Origin: Novosphingobium sp. 9U
Lineage (GTDB): Bacteria; Pseudomonadota; Alphaproteobacteria; Sphingomonadales; Sphingomonadaceae
Length of the DNA: 64,000 bases
Assembly (NCBI RefSeq): GCF_902506425.1
Contig: NZ_LR732469.1
Location: 1,429,001-1,493,000, forward strand
Reading direction: 5' to 3'
In this document: positions 40,077 to 49,865 of the stretch, piece after piece
How the letters are laid out: each line of letters begins with the position of its first letter
How positions within the stretch are numbered: the stretch's first letter is position 1
Notes under the pieces: model-generated
What the model saw: only the letters and a program-made list of their open reading frames with translations
What the model was told of the DNA's origin: nothing
Database searches by the model: none
Program-made: the position numbers and the translations under genes

Positions 40077-40877
40077 ATGTCCCGCAGGCGCCAGATCTAC
40101 GAAGGCAAGGCCAAGATCCTGTACGAAGGCCCTGAGCCCGGCACCCTGATTCAGTACTTCAAGGACGATGCCACTGCGTTCAACGCGCAGAAGAAGGGCA
40201 CCATCCAGGGCAAGGGCGTGATCAACAACCGCATCAGCGAGTATGTGTTCACCCGCCTCAACCACATCGGCGTGCCGAACCACTTCATCCGCCGCCTAAA
40301 CATGCGCGAGCAGCTGGTCCGCCAGGTTGAGATCATCCCGATCGAGGTCGTCGTGCGCAACGTCGCCGCCGGCTCGATCTCCAAGCGCCTCGGCATTCCT
40401 GAAGGTGAGCCGCTGCCGCACACCTTGCTGGAATACTACTACAAGGACGATGCGCTGGGCGATCCGATGATCGCGGAAGAGCACATCGCCTGCTTCGGCT
40501 GGGCCACCAACGAGGAGATGCAGGACATCTCGGCGCTGGCGATCCGCGTGAACGATTTCCTCTGCGGCATGTTCGCGGCGATCAACATCCGCCTGATCGA
40601 CTTCAAGCTGGAATTCGGCCGCATCTGGGACGGCGACTACAGCCGCGTGATCCTGGCCGACGAGATCAGCCCCGATGGCTGCCGCCTGTGGGACATGGTC
40701 AGCGGCGAGAAGCTGGACAAGGACCGCTTCCGCCAGGACTTGGGTGGCGAGGAAGAGGCCTATCAGGAAGTCGCGCGGCGCCTTGGCGTGCTGCAGGACG
40801 ATCCGGGTCCGAGCGAAGTGTTCGACCTGACGGCGCACCGCGGTAAGCTGCGCGGGGGCAAGTCGACCTCGAAGTAA
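40077..40877 (+). CDS. purC: phosphoribosylaminoimidazole-succinocarboxamide synthase
   Basis: This 266-residue enzyme makes SAICAR in purine synthesis. The start [19 protein letters not shown] follows AAGGA with 9-nt spacing. Family motifs are [55 protein letters not shown] and [11 protein letters not shown]. Length is normal. purS and purQ lie 9.7 kb away instead of following directly. Confidence 0.97.
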   Translation: MSRRRQIYEGKAKILYEGPEPGTLIQYFKDDATAFNAQKKGTIQGKGVINNRISEYVFTRLNHIGVPNHFIRRLNMREQLVRQVEIIPIEVVVRNVAAGSISKRLGIPEGEPLPHTLLEYYYKDDALGDPMIAEEHIACFGWATNEEMQDISALAIRVNDFLCGMFAAINIRLIDFKLEFGRIWDGDYSRVILADEISPDGCRLWDMVSGEKLDKDRFRQDLGGEEEAYQEVARRLGVLQDDPGPSEVFDLTAHRGKLRGGKSTSK

Positions 40878-40888
40878 GCCGACCCCAT

Positions 40889-40915
40889 CGTCGTCCCGGG
40901 TCAAGCCCGGGCGAC
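40889..40915. repeat. palindromic repeat (CGTC-CCCGGG-CAAG type) after purC
   Basis: CGTCGTCCCGGG and CCCGGGCGACG pair around a TCAAG centre with one bulged T, 12 bp after the purC stop. It resembles a short sphingomonad palindrome, similar in kind to the element at 49812-49840, and may act as a terminator. Confidence 0.6.
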
Positions 40916-40980
40916 GTAGCGGCTCGAAAATGCTTAACAGGCGCTTGTTTTCCCGTACCCAGTCGGGCACGTCACGGTAG

Positions 40981-43827
40981 ATGCGTGCCTGCCTTGCCGT
41001 CCTCCTCGCCACCTCCGCACTCCTTTCCGGACCCGCTCTCGCCAGCAACGCCGACAAGCTTGCGCGCCAGGCGCAGTGGGCCTTCGAGCGCAGCGACATC
41101 CGCCCCGATCCGGCGTTCCGCTTCGGCCGCCTGCCCAATGGTCTGCGCTACATCATCCGGCGCAATGCCAGTCCGGCGGGTACCGCGCTGGTCCGCATGG
41201 ACGTGGCCGTGGGGTCGCTGGACGAGGGCAAGAAGGAGCGCGGCTATGCTCACTTCGTCGAGCACATGGCCTTCAACGGCAGCACGCATGTCGCCGAGGG
41301 CGAGATGGTGCGCCTGCTCGAACGCCACGGCCTGGCCTTTGGAGCGGACACCAACGCATCGACCAGCTTCGACCGCACGCTCTACAAGCTCGACCTGCCG
41401 ACCAACGACGCTGCCCTGCTCGACACCGCGCTCATGCTCATGCGCGAAACCGCGAGCGAGCTGACGATCGCGCCGGAAGCCGTCGCACGCGAACGCGGAG
41501 TGATCCTCGCCGAGATGCGCGATCGCAACACCTGGCAGCTGCGTGACACGATTGCGAGCACGCAGTTCCTCTACCCGCGCTCGCTCTTCGCCGAGCGCTT
41601 TCCGATCGGCACCGCCAAGACGCTCGACGCCGCGACGGCAGAGCGGCTGCGCGCGTTCTATCGCCGCGAGTACATTCCGCAGAAGATGACGCTGGTCGTC
41701 GTCGGTGACTTTGATCCCACGATCGTCGAACAGCGCATCCGCTCGCATTTTGAGAGCTGGCAGTCCGGCAAGGCGGAGCTGCAACCGACCGCAGGCCCCG
41801 TGCGCAGCAAGGACCATGGCCGCACCACGATCTACATCGATCCCGCCGTGTCGGAACGGGTAACAATGGTGCGCAGCGGGCCTTTGATGGACGAGCCGGA
41901 TACCGTCGCACAGCGTCGCGAAAGCCTGCTGCGGCAAGTCGGCTACGATGTGATCAACCGCCGTTTCCTGCGGCTATCACGCCAGGAGGACCCGCCGTTC
42001 CGCGGCGCCGGGTTCGGCACCGGCAATGTCTTCGAGGCGGGCCGCTCGACCCGGTTGATCGTCGACACCGTGGATCGCAAATGGCGCCGCGGGCTGATCG
42101 CCGCCGCACGCGAGTACCGCCGCGCGCTCATCTACGGCTTCACCAAGGCCGAAGTGGCCGAGCAGGTCGCCAATATCCGCACCGCGCTGGAAGATGCCGC
42201 CGCCTCTTCCGACACGCGCACGAATGGCGCGCTGACCGGCGTGGCCCTGGCGCTGGTGACCGACCGAGTTGTGCCCTCGCTCCCCGCTGATGCGCTCGCC
42301 CGGTTCCGCGCGCTTGCTCCGCAGATCACGCCGGAGGCGGTGCTGGCGGCGATGCAGCGGGAAGCGGTGGCGATCGACGATCCGCTGATCCGCTTCCGCA
42401 GCCGCTACGAGCCCGCCGGCGGACCCAAGGCGATCCGCGCCGCCTGGGAAGAGGCAATGAAGGCGGAAGTCGCGCAGGAAAGTTCGACCGACCTTGCCGG
42501 CTTCGCCTACACAGACTTCGGCCCGGCCGGCCTCGTCGTCTCCGACCAGCGTGAGCCGACGCTGGGCATCCGGCAGGTGCGGTTCGCTAACGGCGTGATG
42601 CTCAACATCAAGCGCACCGCGATCGAGAAGGACCGCGTGCGCGCCAGCCTGTCGGTGGATGGCGGCGACCGGCTGGACACCAGGGCCAATCCGCTGGCGA
42701 CCGAGATGCTGCCGTTCCTCGACGAAGGTGGCCTCGGCAAGCACAGTGCCGACGATCTCCAGACCATCCTGGCGGGCCGCAGCGTCAGCGACGCGTTCGG
42801 CACCGGCGAGACTAGCTTCGATGCCGACGCGCTGACCACGCCGCGCGACCTGGAGCTGCAGCTGCAGTTGTGGAGCGCCTTCCTGACCGACCCCGGATAT
42901 CGCACCGAGGGCGAGGTCCAGTACCGCCACAACATGAACAACTACTTCGAGCAGCTGCGCGCGACGCCCACCTCGGCTCTTCGCGCGGAGTTGGGCGGCA
43001 TCCTCTCTGACCGCGACCCGCGCTTCACCCTCCAGGATGTGAAGGCCTATCGGGCGCTGACCTTTGCCAAGCTGAAGCGCGACATCGGCGAGCGACTGGC
43101 GCACGGTGCGATCGAGATCGGCGTCGTCGGCGACGTGGACGAGGATCAGACGATCGCGCTCGTCGCCGCGACGCTCGGCGCCCTGCCCGCGCGTGAACCG
43201 GCGTTCCACGACGGCAAGGACCGCCCGCCACGGCCGTTCACCGCCGATCGGCGGCCGCGCGTGGTCCGGCATTCCGGACCGGCCGACCAGGCGCTGCTCC
43301 GCCTGACGTGGCTGACGCGCGACGACGCCGATCCGGTCGAAGCACTGAAGCTGCAACTGCTCGAGCGCGTGGCACGGATCGAGCTTACCGACACCTTGCG
43401 CGAGGCGTTGGGCAAAGCCTACTCGCCCAGCGCCGCCAGTTCGCTGTCGCGCACCTGGACCGGCTACGGTACCTTCGGCGTGGCGGCATCGATCGACGTG
43501 CGCGACGTCGCGGCCACGCGCGCGGCGATCCGCAAGACGCTGGTCGCGTTGCGCGAGACGCCGGTAGACTCCGATGTCCTGCAACGCGCGCGCCAACCCC
43601 TGCTGGAGGGGCTCGAAAACGGGCTCAAGTCGAACGAAGGCTGGCTGTCCCTCGTCGATCGCGCGCAGAGCCAGCCGGACCGCCTGGCGCGCTATACCAA
43701 AGCGAAGGAGCGGCTGTCGGCCATGACGACGAGGGACGTACAGGCCATGGCCGCCAAGTACCTCGACCCGGCAGTTGGCCTGGAAGTCCTGGTACTGCCC
43801 AACGGAGTGGCCGAACCCGCCGCCTGA
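40981..43827 (+). CDS. M16 family zinc peptidase, secreted
   Basis: This 948-residue protein has a signal peptide (MRACLAVLLATSALLSGPAL). The inverted zinc motif HFVEH supplies His91, Glu94 and His95, with the third ligand Glu in the following helix (ERGVILAEMRDRN). Two homologous M16 halves are seen: the second covers roughly residues 520-940 and lacks the zinc motif, as usual. Such periplasmic pitrilysin/insulinase-like enzymes degrade peptides. It starts at an ATG 103 bp after purC, with a repeat between. The gene is convergent with the PEP-mutase-like gene. Confidence 0.93.
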   Translation: MRACLAVLLATSALLSGPALASNADKLARQAQWAFERSDIRPDPAFRFGRLPNGLRYIIRRNASPAGTALVRMDVAVGSLDEGKKERGYAHFVEHMAFNGSTHVAEGEMVRLLERHGLAFGADTNASTSFDRTLYKLDLPTNDAALLDTALMLMRETASELTIAPEAVARERGVILAEMRDRNTWQLRDTIASTQFLYPRSLFAERFPIGTAKTLDAATAERLRAFYRREYIPQKMTLVVVGDFDPTIVEQRIRSHFESWQSGKAELQPTAGPVRSKDHGRTTIYIDPAVSERVTMVRSGPLMDEPDTVAQRRESLLRQVGYDVINRRFLRLSRQEDPPFRGAGFGTGNVFEAGRSTRLIVDTVDRKWRRGLIAAAREYRRALIYGFTKAEVAEQVANIRTALEDAAASSDTRTNGALTGVALALVTDRVVPSLPADALARFRALAPQITPEAVLAAMQREAVAIDDPLIRFRSRYEPAGGPKAIRAAWEEAMKAEVAQESSTDLAGFAYTDFGPAGLVVSDQREPTLGIRQVRFANGVMLNIKRTAIEKDRVRASLSVDGGDRLDTRANPLATEMLPFLDEGGLGKHSADDLQTILAGRSVSDAFGTGETSFDADALTTPRDLELQLQLWSAFLTDPGYRTEGEVQYRHNMNNYFEQLRATPTSALRAELGGILSDRDPRFTLQDVKAYRALTFAKLKRDIGERLAHGAIEIGVVGDVDEDQTIALVAATLGALPAREPAFHDGKDRPPRPFTADRRPRVVRHSGPADQALLRLTWLTRDDADPVEALKLQLLERVARIELTDTLREALGKAYSPSAASSLSRTWTGYGTFGVAASIDVRDVAATRAAIRKTLVALRETPVDSDVLQRARQPLLEGLENGLKSNEGWLSLVDRAQSQPDRLARYTKAKERLSAMTTRDVQAMAAKYLDPAVGLEVLVLPNGVAEPAA

Positions 43828-44712
43828 TCAGCTGGCGTGATTGGGCCGGGTTTGCCGCCCGGTCTTGTTCGCCCAGTCGACGATCAGGTCGTCGTAGAAG
43901 TCCTGGTCGATCAGCTCGTACTTTTCGGGAAAGTTGGCAAAGGCCTCGCGCGCGCTGGCTATCGAACCGGTCTCCATCAGTTCGCGTGCCATCCTGAGGT
44001 GATTGACCGCCGCGACCACCCAGCCGCCGGTCGCCATGTTGAACGCGGTACCCGGCACCGTGAACCCCATCGTCGCAATCGGGACCTTGCCGTCGAACGC
44101 TTTGACGATCTCGGCCACGGGCGCCGGACTCGGCGGGTAGAACAGCACGTCGGCCCCTGCCTCGACATAGGCGTGGCCGCGGCGGATCGCCTCTTCCATG
44201 TCACCGCCACCGCCGCCGCCGGCTTCGCTGGGGTAGAGCTCGTCGCAGCGGGCGATGATCACGAGGTCCTGGCCGCTGTCGCGCCGCGCCCGGACACCGG
44301 CATCGATCCGCGCCTGCTGGTCCTTGATCGACCACAGGCCGTTGACGAGCTTGCCGTGCTTGGGATTGCGCTCATCCTCGACGTGGTAGCCGGCGATGCC
44401 CTGCTGGATGTAGCGGCGCGTGTAATGGTACGCGTCCGCGACAGTCTCGCCCAAGGTGTCGGCGTCGGCGATCAGGGGAATGGCGATGGCATTGGCGATC
44501 CGGCTCGCCTGCTCGATCTGTTCGACCTGGCTGTATACGCCATTGTCAGGCACCGCGTAGTGGAAGGCGCTGCAGGCATGCCCGCCAAGGTAGGCGGCGG
44601 GAAAGCCGACGTGCTCGACAATCCGTCCGGTCAGCGCGGAGAAAGTGTCGCCCGCAACGAAGTGCTCGCCCTTCTCGATCAGCGCGCGCAGCTTCTCACC
44701 TTGTCCCGGCAT
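43828..44712 (-). CDS. isocitrate lyase/PEP mutase family protein
   Basis: This 294-residue TIM-barrel protein begins MPGQGEKLRALIE at 44712 after GGGAG; a TTG ten codons upstream is less likely. Family segments are AGDTFSALTGRIVEHVGF, LIADADTLGE, GYHVEDERNPKHGKL, the catalytic-site IIARCDELYP, and PIATMGFTVPGTAFNMATGG. The usual KKCGH loop is replaced by DERNPKHGK, and a run of six glycines follows ARCDELYP. It may be a methylisocitrate-lyase-like or oxaloacetate-decarboxylase-like enzyme; the substrate is unassigned. Confidence 0.83.
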   Translation of the reverse strand: MPGQGEKLRALIEKGEHFVAGDTFSALTGRIVEHVGFPAAYLGGHACSAFHYAVPDNGVYSQVEQIEQASRIANAIAIPLIADADTLGETVADAYHYTRRYIQQGIAGYHVEDERNPKHGKLVNGLWSIKDQQARIDAGVRARRDSGQDLVIIARCDELYPSEAGGGGGGDMEEAIRRGHAYVEAGADVLFYPPSPAPVAEIVKAFDGKVPIATMGFTVPGTAFNMATGGWVVAAVNHLRMARELMETGSIASAREAFANFPEKYELIDQDFYDDLIVDWANKTGRQTRPNHAS

Positions 44713-44797
44713 CGTCCTGTCTCCCGATTTTTGTCTCGGCAAACGGTTGCACGGGGCGGCACGGGGCGCAATCGCCGGTGCGTTTCTTGAGCCCTGA

Positions 44798-45469
44798 TCA
44801 GAGGCTTTCGAGCGTGGGTACCAGCTGGTCGAAGTGGTCGATGACGGCCGCCGCGCCCAGCTGGTCCGCCCGCAAGTCGTTGAAGCCGAAGCTCACGGCC
44901 ACGCAGGGGATGCCGGCGGCCTGCGCGGCGCGGGTGTCGTACGTCGTGTCGCCGACATAGGCTGGCCGGCCGCCGCCGGCGCGCGCGACCATTTCGAGCA
45001 GCAGGTCCGGCCTGGGCTTGGCCCGGCCATCGCCGAGCGTGTCGCCGCCGATGATCGTGTAGAAGCGCCCGCTCAATCCCAGTTTGCCGAGCAGCTTGAC
45101 CGCGAGCCCTTCGAGCTTGTTGGTCACAAGGGCCAGCCGCACGCCGCGGGCCTCCAGCGCGTCCAGCATCGCCGCACCGCCGGGATAGAGCTGCGTGTGC
45201 ACGGCGATGTTGTCGCCGTAGAAGTCGATCAGCTCGGCGGATAGAGTATCGAAGCGCGCGTCAGAAACCGGACCGCCGGTCTCTTCCAGCGCGCGTGCGA
45301 GCATCTTGCGCGACCCGCCTCCGACGAGGTGCCGCACGTTCTCGACCGGGATGGACGCACGTCCTTCCAACGCGAGAGCATGGTTCACCGCCGAAGCAAG
45401 GTCGCCCAGAGTGTCGAGAAGCGTGCCGTCGAGATCGAACCCGACGATATCGAAAGGGAAGTCCGTCAT
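44798..45469 (-). CDS. gph: phosphoglycolate phosphatase (HAD family)
   Basis: This 223-residue HAD hydrolase carries motif I DLDGTLLDT (nucleophile Asp12, acid/base Asp14), motif II LVTNK, Lys in KPRPDLLLEM and motif IV YVGDTTYDTRAA. It clears 2-phosphoglycolate formed during DNA repair. ATG 45469 (MTDFPFDIVGF) was chosen; the frame extends 20 codons upstream but overlaps the region leading to glmU. It is divergent from glmU with a 60-bp gap. Confidence 0.88.
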   Translation of the reverse strand: MTDFPFDIVGFDLDGTLLDTLGDLASAVNHALALEGRASIPVENVRHLVGGGSRKMLARALEETGGPVSDARFDTLSAELIDFYGDNIAVHTQLYPGGAAMLDALEARGVRLALVTNKLEGLAVKLLGKLGLSGRFYTIIGGDTLGDGRAKPRPDLLLEMVARAGGGRPAYVGDTTYDTRAAQAAGIPCVAVSFGFNDLRADQLGAAAVIDHFDQLVPTLESL

Positions 45470-45529
45470 CGCCGCCGCAAGTGGCGGCTTGTGGTGGAAA
45501 CGGCAAGCATTTGCTGGCAAGTGCGGCAC

Positions 45530-46918
45530 ATGACTTCAGCCGGCCCTGACCCGACCTCGATGCCGACCCCGCTCGCCATCGTCATCCTCGCCGCGGGCAA
45601 GGGGACGCGGATGAAAAGTGACCTGCACAAGGTGCTTCATCCGATCGCCGGGCGGCCGATGCTGGAGCACCTGCTGGAGCATGCCGGCGAACTCGCGCCC
45701 GAGCGCCAGGTGGTGGTCGCCGGGCATGGTCGCGAGCAGCTGGAGCGCGCGCTTGCCGGACGCGCCACCATCGCCTTGCAGGAACCCCAGTTGGGCACCG
45801 GGCACGCCGTGGCGCAGACGAAGGCGGCTCTGGACGGCTTCGTAGGCGACGTCCTGATCCTCTACGGCGACGTGCCGTTCGTGCGCGCGCAGACGATGCA
45901 GTCCATGCTCGATCGGCTGCACGGCTCCGACGAGCCTCCGGTGGTCGTACTCGGCTTCGAGCCGGAGGATGCGCTGCAATACGGCCGCATCATCGCGCAA
46001 GGCGATCGCATCGAGCGCATGGTGGAGCACAAGGACGCAACCCCGGAACAGCGTGCCACCCGGCTGTGCAACTCCGGGCTGATGGCGGTCCGTTCGCAGG
46101 ACCTGTTCGCCTTGCTCGACCGCGTCGGCAACGACAACGCGCAGGGCGAGTACTACCTGACCGACATCGTCAACGTCGCGAACGAAGACGGGCGGTATTG
46201 CGCGGTCGTCGTGACCGACGATCCCGACGAGGTCGCGGGCATCAATTCGCGCGGTGAGCTGGCGCAGGCCGAGGGACGCTGGCAGCAGAAGCGCCGCGCA
46301 CAGGCCATGGTGGACGGCTCCACGCTGATCGCGCCGGAGACCGTCTGGTTTTCCTGGGACACGCAGCTCGGCCGCGACGTGACGGTAGAGCCCAACGTGG
46401 TGTTCGGTCCCGGCGTCACCGTGGCGGACGAGGTGGTCATCCACGCCTTCTCGCATCTGGAAGGCGCCACGCTGGAGAGCGGCGTGTCGATCGGGCCCTA
46501 CGCGCGCCTGCGGCCCGGGGCCGTGCTCAAGAAGGGCTCGCGCGTCGGCAACTTCGTCGAGATGAAGCAGGCGGTGCTGGGCGAAGGCGCAAAGGCCAAC
46601 CACCTGACGTACTTGGGCGATGCCGAAGTCGGCCCGGGCGCGAACATCGGCGCAGGCACGATCACCTGCAACTACGACGGCTACTTCAAGCACAAGACCG
46701 TGATCGGCCCGCGAGCGTTCATCGGCTCCAACAGTGCGCTGATCGCTCCGGTCAGGATCGGGGCCGACGCCATCGTCGGCGCGGGCAGCGCGGTCAGCCG
46801 CGATGTCGGCGATGGCGAACTGCGCCTCGTGCGGGCTGAGCAGCTGGTGAAGCCCGGCTGGGCCGATAGCTTCCACGACGCGATGAAGAAGAAAAAGGCC
46901 GAGAAGTTCGCCAAGTAA
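45530..46918 (+). CDS. glmU: bifunctional N-acetylglucosamine-1-P uridyltransferase / glucosamine-1-P acetyltransferase
   Basis: This enzyme of about 462 residues makes UDP-GlcNAc for peptidoglycan and lipopolysaccharide. The N-terminal uridyltransferase shows ILAAGKGTRMKSDLHKVLHP, LYGDVPFV and NSGLMAV; the C-terminal left-handed beta-helix shows repeating hexapeptides, PYARLRPGAVLKKGSRVGNF, NHLTYLGDAEVG, and NYDGYFKHKT. The N-terminus could also begin at 45560, which would drop ten residues. AIM24 and glmS genes follow, so the two Glm enzymes are nearly adjacent. Confidence 0.97.
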   Translation: MTSAGPDPTSMPTPLAIVILAAGKGTRMKSDLHKVLHPIAGRPMLEHLLEHAGELAPERQVVVAGHGREQLERALAGRATIALQEPQLGTGHAVAQTKAALDGFVGDVLILYGDVPFVRAQTMQSMLDRLHGSDEPPVVVLGFEPEDALQYGRIIAQGDRIERMVEHKDATPEQRATRLCNSGLMAVRSQDLFALLDRVGNDNAQGEYYLTDIVNVANEDGRYCAVVVTDDPDEVAGINSRGELAQAEGRWQQKRRAQAMVDGSTLIAPETVWFSWDTQLGRDVTVEPNVVFGPGVTVADEVVIHAFSHLEGATLESGVSIGPYARLRPGAVLKKGSRVGNFVEMKQAVLGEGAKANHLTYLGDAEVGPGANIGAGTITCNYDGYFKHKTVIGPRAFIGSNSALIAPVRIGADAIVGAGSAVSRDVGDGELRLVRAEQLVKPGWADSFHDAMKKKKAEKFAK

Positions 46919-46932
46919 CGAGGAGCAATCCG

Positions 46933-47784
46933 ATGCCGAACAGTCCGTGGCAGCACAGCCGCAACGCCGCAATCAGCGACGATGTCGATTTCGAGATCAA
47001 AGGCCAGGAACTGCAGTTCGTCGAGATCGAGCTCGATCCGGGCGAAAGCGCGGTGGCTGAGGCCGGCGCGATGGTCTGGAAGGACTCCAGCATCGACATG
47101 ACCACGGTCTTTGGCGACGGTTCGACCAGCCAGGGCGGCAGTGGCTTCATGGGCAAGCTGCTCGGTGCGGGCAAGCGGCTGGTGACGGGGGAAAGCCTGT
47201 TCACCACCGTCTTCACGCACCAAGGCAGCGGCAAGGCACGTGTGGCCTTCGCCTCGCCGATCCCGGGCTCGATCGTGCCGCTGCGGCTCGACAGCGTCGG
47301 CGGTCGGCTGATCTGCCAGAAAGACGCGTTCCTGTGCGCCGCGCGCGGCGTCTCGATCGGCATCCACTTTCAGCAGAAGATCATGACCGGCCTGTTCGGC
47401 GGCGAAGGCTTCATCATGCAGCGCCTCGACGGAGACGGCTGGGTCTTCGTGCAGATGGGCGGCACCGTGATTGAGCGCGAGCTGGCGCCGGGCGAGGAGC
47501 TGCACGTCGACACCGGCTGTGTCGCCGCCTTCACGGCCGACGTTGACTTCGACGTGATCCGCGCCGGCTCGATCAAGTCGATGTTCTTCGGCGGTGAAGG
47601 CGTGTTCTTCGCGCGCCTGCGCGGCCCCGGCAAGGTGTGGATCCAGTCACTGCCGTTCTCGCGCCTCGCTGGACGGATGATGGCGGCGGCCATGCCGATG
47701 GGCGGGCAGAACCGCGGCGAAACCTCGCTGCTGGGCCTGGGTGCGCTCGGCGGTCTGGGTGCGATGATCAGCGGCGACGATTGA
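46933..47784 (+). CDS. TIGR00266/AIM24 family protein
   Basis: This 283-residue protein begins 14 bp after the glmU stop. It matches the AIM24/TIGR00266 fold: EIELDPGESAVAEAGAMVWK, GLFGGEGFIMQRLDGDGWV, FVQMGGTVIERELAPGE, HVDTGCVAAFT and KSMFFGGEGVFFARLRGPG. No signal peptide is present. The family is a trimeric beta-barrel of unknown function, found in bacteria and in yeast mitochondria. Its tight spacing suggests co-transcription with glmU. Confidence 0.9.
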   Translation: MPNSPWQHSRNAAISDDVDFEIKGQELQFVEIELDPGESAVAEAGAMVWKDSSIDMTTVFGDGSTSQGGSGFMGKLLGAGKRLVTGESLFTTVFTHQGSGKARVAFASPIPGSIVPLRLDSVGGRLICQKDAFLCAARGVSIGIHFQQKIMTGLFGGEGFIMQRLDGDGWVFVQMGGTVIERELAPGEELHVDTGCVAAFTADVDFDVIRAGSIKSMFFGGEGVFFARLRGPGKVWIQSLPFSRLAGRMMAAAMPMGGQNRGETSLLGLGALGGLGAMISGDD

Positions 47785-47890
47785 GGCTTTTATCGACGCT
47801 CAGCCGGTCGCATGGCGCCTTTGTAATTTTTCCGTAAGAGCGCCAAGTAGGCGCCGGCCTATATACGAAGAGCCAAGACATCCCCCCTTA

Positions 47891-47923
47891 GGGTCTGCCG
47901 GGGCGAAGTATCGCCTCGGGCCC
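47891..47923 (+). promoter_or_regulatory. stem-loop in the glmS leader
   Basis: GGGCGA-AGTA-TCGCCT extended by CCG/CGG pairs and a GGG/CCC closing stem forms a long hairpin about 27 bp before the glmS ATG. No T-run follows, and the sequence does not resemble the Firmicutes glmS ribozyme. Its role is unknown. Confidence 0.35.
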
Positions 47924-47949
47924 GCGGACATTCGGAAAGCATCAGCAGC

Positions 47950-49773
47950 ATGTGCGGAATCATCGGCATCGTCGGCAAGGAAGACGTGGCGGACCGGCTC
48001 GTCGATGGCCTGCGCCGCATGGAGTATCGCGGCTACGACAGTGCCGGCGTGTGCACGCTGTATGATGGGCAGTTGGTACGCCGGCGTGCGCAAGGTAAGC
48101 TGCTCAACCTCGTCAAGGAACTCGCCGTCGATCCGGCACCGGGCACGACCGGCATCGCCCACACTCGCTGGGCGACGCACGGCGCGCCGACGGCCGCGAA
48201 CGCACACCCGCATGCCACCGGCGAGCTGGCGCTGGTGCACAACGGCATCATCGAGAATTTTAAGCAGCTACGCGACGGCCTGGAAGCGCGCGGCCGCAAG
48301 TTCGAGAGCCAGACCGACACCGAAGTCGTCGCCCACCTGATCTCCGAACTGGTCGAAGGCGGCCTGTCGCCCCAGCAAGCCGTACGCGAGGCTTTGCCGG
48401 AGTTGCGCGGCGCGTTTGCGCTCGCCATCGCCTTTCGCCGGTTCCCCAACATGCTGATCGGCGCCCGCCTCGGTTCGCCACTGGTGGTCGGCTATGGGGA
48501 TGGCGAGACTTATCTCGGCTCGGATGCGCTCGCGCTTGCGCCCCTCACCCAGCGCATCAGCTATCTGGAAGAAGGCGATTGGGTGGTCATCACTCGTGAC
48601 GGCGCACAAGTCTACGATGCGTCGAATCATACGGTGGAGCGCGAGATCGTCTCGTCCGGCGCCTCGGCTGTGGCGATCGAGAAGGGCAACTATCGCCACT
48701 TCATGCAGAAGGAGATCTTCGAGCAGCCGACCGTGGTCGCACAGACGCTCAACAGCTACGTGCGCCAGGCTGATCAGTCGGTGGCGCTGCCGCAGATCGA
48801 CTACGACCTTTCCAAGATCAACCGCGTCACGATCGTCGCCTGCGGCACCAGCTACTACGCCGGCATGGTCGCCAAGTACTGGTTCGAGCAGTTCGCGCGG
48901 CTACCGGTCGACATCGATGTCGCCTCGGAGTTCCGTTATCGCGATCCGGTGCTGGAGCCCGGCGGCCTCGCGCTGTTCATCTCGCAATCGGGCGAGACTG
49001 CGGACACGCTGGCAGCGCTGCGTCACTGCAAGGCGGCGGGGCAGACCATCGCCGTCGTCGTCAACGTGCCGACCAGCTCCATGGCGCGCGAGGCGGACCT
49101 GCTGCTGCCCACCCATGCCGGACCCGAGATCGGCGTGGCGTCCACCAAGGCATTCACTTGCCAGCTCGCAGTGCTGGCGGCGCTAGCAGCACACCTCGCA
49201 GTCCTGCGCGGGCGGATCGACCGTGCCGAGGAGATCGAGGTGGTACGCCACCTGGTCGAGACACCGTCTTGCCTCAACGCTGCGCTGAACCACGACGAGG
49301 AGATCGCCGCGATGGCACACCTGATCGCCCCGGCGCGCGACGTGCTCTATCTCGGCCGGGGTCCGGACTTCCCGCTCGCGCTGGAGGGTGCGCTGAAGCT
49401 GAAGGAAATCAGCTACATCCACGCCGAAGGTTATGCATCTGGTGAGATGAAGCACGGCCCGATCGCACTGATAGACGAGGCGGTGCCGGTGATCGTGCTC
49501 GCCCCTTCGGGCCCGCTGTTCGAGAAGACCGTCAGCAACATGCAGGAAGTCCGTGCGCGTGGCGGCAAGGTGGTGCTGATCTCCGACGCTGACGGGATTG
49601 CCGAGGCCGGCGAAGGCTGCATCGCCACGATCGAGATGCCCAAGGTGCACCCGCTGATCGCGCCGCTGGTCTATGCCGTACCGGTGCAGCTGCTGGCCTA
49701 CCACGTGGCCTGCGTAAAGGGCACCGACGTCGACCAGCCTCGCAACCTGGCGAAAAGCGTGACCGTGGAGTGA
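47950..49773 (+). CDS. glmS: glutamine--fructose-6-phosphate aminotransferase
   Basis: This 607-residue enzyme makes glucosamine-6-phosphate, the entry to amino-sugar synthesis. The N-terminal glutaminase has nucleophile Cys2 (MCGIIGIVGKED) and RRMEYRGYDSAG, HTRWATHG and HNGIIEN. The isomerase half shows two SIS domains with CGTSYYAGM, SQSGETADT and AEGYASGEMKHGPIALI, ending NLAKSVTVE. It shares a purpose with glmU upstream. Confidence 0.97.
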   Translation: MCGIIGIVGKEDVADRLVDGLRRMEYRGYDSAGVCTLYDGQLVRRRAQGKLLNLVKELAVDPAPGTTGIAHTRWATHGAPTAANAHPHATGELALVHNGIIENFKQLRDGLEARGRKFESQTDTEVVAHLISELVEGGLSPQQAVREALPELRGAFALAIAFRRFPNMLIGARLGSPLVVGYGDGETYLGSDALALAPLTQRISYLEEGDWVVITRDGAQVYDASNHTVEREIVSSGASAVAIEKGNYRHFMQKEIFEQPTVVAQTLNSYVRQADQSVALPQIDYDLSKINRVTIVACGTSYYAGMVAKYWFEQFARLPVDIDVASEFRYRDPVLEPGGLALFISQSGETADTLAALRHCKAAGQTIAVVVNVPTSSMAREADLLLPTHAGPEIGVASTKAFTCQLAVLAALAAHLAVLRGRIDRAEEIEVVRHLVETPSCLNAALNHDEEIAAMAHLIAPARDVLYLGRGPDFPLALEGALKLKEISYIHAEGYASGEMKHGPIALIDEAVPVIVLAPSGPLFEKTVSNMQEVRARGGKVVLISDADGIAEAGEGCIATIEMPKVHPLIAPLVYAVPVQLLAYHVACVKGTDVDQPRNLAKSVTVE

Positions 49774-49811
49774 TGCGGAGCCGCGGTACCGCCGCCCTCA
49801 TCTGGACACAT

Positions 49812-49840
49812 CGTCACCCTAAACTTGTTCCAGGGTGACG
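49812..49840. repeat. palindromic repeat (CGTCACCCT...AGGGTGACG)
   Basis: Perfect 9-bp arms CGTCACCCT and AGGGTGACG flank an 11-nt centre with AAACTTGTTCC. It lies between convergent glmS and purQ, where it could terminate both transcripts. It resembles common sphingomonad hairpins of the CGTCACCC-ACTTG-GGGTGACG type. Confidence 0.7.
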
Positions 49841-49865
49841 GTGGGTGCAATGGCGGCCTTAGCGC

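Noticed and set aside
47785..47949. Possible glmS ribozyme
   Set aside because: The glmS ribozyme is known from Firmicutes-type leaders, and the conserved core could not be recognised. Only a simple hairpin is present.
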